Source of the DNA: Bifidobacteriaceae bacterium
Lineage (GTDB): Bacteria; Actinomycetota; Actinomycetes; Actinomycetales; WQXJ01
Direction of reading: 5' to 3'
NCBI GenBank assembly: GCA_031272565.1
Contig: JAISTN010000419.1
Span: forward strand, 1 to 7,439
DNA: 7,439 nt
Shown here piece by piece: positions 5,905-7,439 of this stretch. The translations under genes and the position numbers were made by a program. The first letter of the stretch is position 1, and every line of letters begins with the position of its first letter. The notes under the pieces were generated by a model. The model saw only the letters and a program-made list of their open reading frames with translations, was not told the DNA's origin and did not search any database.

Positions 5905-5958
5905 CACACCCGGCGCATCGGACATACCCGGCGCATCGGGCACACCCGGCGCACCCGA
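5905..5958. repeat. 18-bp tandem repeat upstream of the helicase gene
   Basis: Three 18-bp units occur at 5905-5922, 5923-5940 and 5941-5958 (first unit CACACCCGGCGCATCGGA), with a degraded relative just to the left. The first two differ at two positions and the third diverges at its 3' end. The array lies between the terminator hairpin and the helicase ATG, in frame with it, and would read as a Gly-Ala-Pro-Gly tract if translated. The frame has no ATG or GTG between its last stop (5879) and 5972, so I treat it as untranslated. Confidence 0.85.
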
Positions 5959-5971
5959 GTTGGCTCGTAAA

Positions 5972-7439
5972 ATGTCGGACCCTCGTGCCACGCTTGTTCC
6001 CATGGTCCTGCCTGAACGCTTCGCCCCTGCCACCAAGGCCTGGTTCCAGGGCGCCTTCACGGAGCCAACCGCGGCCCAGTTGGGGGCGTGGCAGGCCATT
6101 GGCCAGGGCGACCACGCCCTGGTGGTGGCGCCCACCGGTTCTGGCAAGACGCTGGCGGCTTTCCTCAGCGCCATCGACCATCTGATGTCCACCCCGCCGC
6201 CGGCGGACCGGCAGCGCCGTTGCCGGGTCTTGTACGTCTCGCCTCTGAAGGCCCTTGCGGCCGATGTCGAACGAAACTTGAGAGCACCGCTGGTCGGCAT
6301 CTCAAACCAACTGGCGGCGGCCGGCCAGCGGGTACCGGACATCAAAGTCGGCCTGCGCACCGGTGACACGCCGGCGGCGGAGCGGCGGCAGTTCGGCACC
6401 AAGCCGCCGGACATCTTCATCACCACCCCAGAATCGCTCTTCCTGGTGCTGACCAGCGGCGCCCGTGAGGGTCTGCGCGGGCTGGAAACCGTCAGTCTGG
6501 ATGAGGTTCACGTCCTGGCCGGCTCCAAGCGCGGCGCGCACCTGGCCCTGTCGTTGGAACGGCTGGATGCTCTGCTCCCCCAGCCGGCCCAGCGGGTGGC
6601 CTTGTCCGCTACCGTGCGGCCGGTGGAGGAGGTGGCGCGGTTTGTCCGTGGGGCCACTGTCCGTGAGGGCCCCCAACCCCGCCCGTTGGATGATCCGTTC
6701 TTCGCTGCGCCGTCCCAAGCGTCTGCTGCCGCGCCAAGGCCTCAGCCGCGCGCCCGGCCCATTCAGATCGTCAAGCCGCCCAGCGCCAAGACCATCCAGG
6801 TCGAGGTCCGCCTGCCGGTGGAGGACTTGACCGACATCGGCGGCCAGGCCATGGCCGGCGAACTGGACCTGAGTGGCGACGCGGCCGGGGGCCTGCGGGG
6901 AGGCCCGTCAATTTGGCCCCACGTGCATCAGGCCATCATCGACCAGATCACCCGGCATCGCTCCACGCTGGTGTTCGCCAACTCCCGGCGTGGGGCGGAG
7001 CGCCTGGCGGCTCGCATCAACGAATCCTGGGCGGAAACTGTCACCGGGGCTGAACCAGACCTGGCCGGTTTGGGCACCACCTTGAACAACGCCCAGTCCA
7101 CCACGGTGGCGGCGCTGCCGCTGACCTTGGCGGGGGCCACGGCTGGGCCGCCAGAATCCGCCGCCGGCGCCCCTGCCCAGGCAACCACGCTGGCCGGCCC
7201 CGTGGCGGCGTGGGATTATCACGGCTCGTTCAGCCAGGCCAAGGGGCTACCGGTGGCGGAAGGCGCCACGGCCGTCGCGCTGGCCCAGGCTCATCACGGT
7301 TCCATGAGCCGGGAACGGCGCACCCAGATTGAGAACCAACTCAAGGCCGGCCAGTTGCCGGCCGTGGTGGCGACCTCCTCCTTGGAGTTGGGCATCGACA
7401 TGGGCGCGGTCGACCTGGTGATCCAGGTGGGGGCGCCGC
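5972..7439 (+). CDS. lhr: Lhr-type ATP-dependent DEVH helicase, N-terminal 489 aa (cut by window edge)
   Basis: Lhr proteins are large superfamily 2 helicases that move 3' to 5' on single-stranded DNA and unwind RNA:DNA or DNA duplexes; mycobacterial Lhr is linked to DNA repair. The frame is open without a stop to the edge. Motifs in order: I APTGSGKT (53-60), Ia SPLKAL (90-95), GLRTGDT (127-133), TTPESL (151-156), II DEVH (177-180), III SAT (212-214), IV region STLVFANSRRGAERLA (331-346), HHGSMSRERR (441-450), V region ATSSLELGIDMG (467-478). Both RecA-like domains are mostly present; motif VI and the long C-terminal part lie outside. An Ala/Pro/Gly-rich stretch (about 355-435) separates motif IV from HHGS. 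The start is uncertain: ATG 5972 has no Shine-Dalgarno sequence, and ATG 6002 (MVLPERF) is nearer the conserved start. A TAAAAT hexamer overlaps the 5972 ATG, which would favour 6002 if it is the -10. Confidence 0.93.
   Translation, partial: MSDPRATLVPMVLPERFAPATKAWFQGAFTEPTAAQLGAWQAIGQGDHALVVAPTGSGKTLAAFLSAIDHLMSTPPPADRQRRCRVLYVSPLKALAADVERNLRAPLVGISNQLAAAGQRVPDIKVGLRTGDTPAAERRQFGTKPPDIFITTPESLFLVLTSGAREGLRGLETVSLDEVHVLAGSKRGAHLALSLERLDALLPQPAQRVALSATVRPVEEVARFVRGATVREGPQPRPLDDPFFAAPSQASAAAPRPQPRARPIQIVKPPSAKTIQVEVRLPVEDLTDIGGQAMAGELDLSGDAAGGLRGGPSIWPHVHQAIIDQITRHRSTLVFANSRRGAERLAARINESWAETVTGAEPDLAGLGTTLNNAQSTTVAALPLTLAGATAGPPESAAGAPAQATTLAGPVAAWDYHGSFSQAKGLPVAEGATAVALAQAHHGSMSRERRTQIENQLKAGQLPAVVATSSLELGIDMGAVDLVIQVGAP

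Noticed and set aside
5713..6426. Minus-strand open frame of 237 codons over the terminator, 18-bp repeat and helicase start
   Set aside because: It is antisense to the clear helicase motifs and translates to a Gly/Ala/Pro/Arg-rich sequence with no domain.

Overview
This window reads as chromosomal DNA of a high-GC Gram-positive bacterium (Actinomycetota). The evidence is the strongly G/C-biased third codon positions, a RecA of actinobacterial type with recX overlapping its end, a DUF3046-type small protein beside recA, a GAAC-N4-GTTC LexA box, and a long Lhr-type helicase. I cannot name a genus.

Left part (1-3816), all on the minus strand. In transcription order: a membrane-anchored VanY-like D,D-carboxypeptidase (3166-3816), a PfkB-family sugar kinase (1980-3071), a DUF3046 protein (1747-1983) overlapping the kinase by the 4 bases ATGA, a 477-bp gap, recA (166-1269), and the first 59 codons of recX (1-179), which overlaps recA by 14 bp and leaves the window. 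The recA gap holds two candidate DNA-damage promoters: a LexA box next to a TAAACT -10, and closer to the gene a TGTCG-type element exactly 8 nt from a TAGGGT -10. The second resembles the LexA-independent (ClpR/PafBC, RecA-NDp) promoters of mycobacteria. The same gap holds a 12-bp tandem repeat.

Middle (3817-4268): a 452-bp gap between divergent genes, less GC-rich in its right half, with a candidate sigma-70-like promoter, two hyphenated palindromes and a strong Shine-Dalgarno sequence for the next gene.

Right part (4269-7439), plus strand: a complete NAD(P)-dependent aldehyde dehydrogenase (4269-5753), a perfect 15-bp hairpin that probably ends its transcript (5832-5870), an 18-bp tandem repeat (5905-5958), and the first 489 codons of an Lhr-type DEVH helicase (from 5972), which runs off the right edge.

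RecA, RecX and Lhr share a DNA-repair theme. The kinase, carboxypeptidase and aldehyde dehydrogenase are ordinary housekeeping or metabolic genes with no visible link to repair. I see no phage, CRISPR, toxin-antitoxin or transposon features and no clear new multi-gene system. The points most worth a second look are the double recA promoter, the gene-free repeat tracts, and the recurrence of short tandem repeats whose unit lengths are multiples of three.
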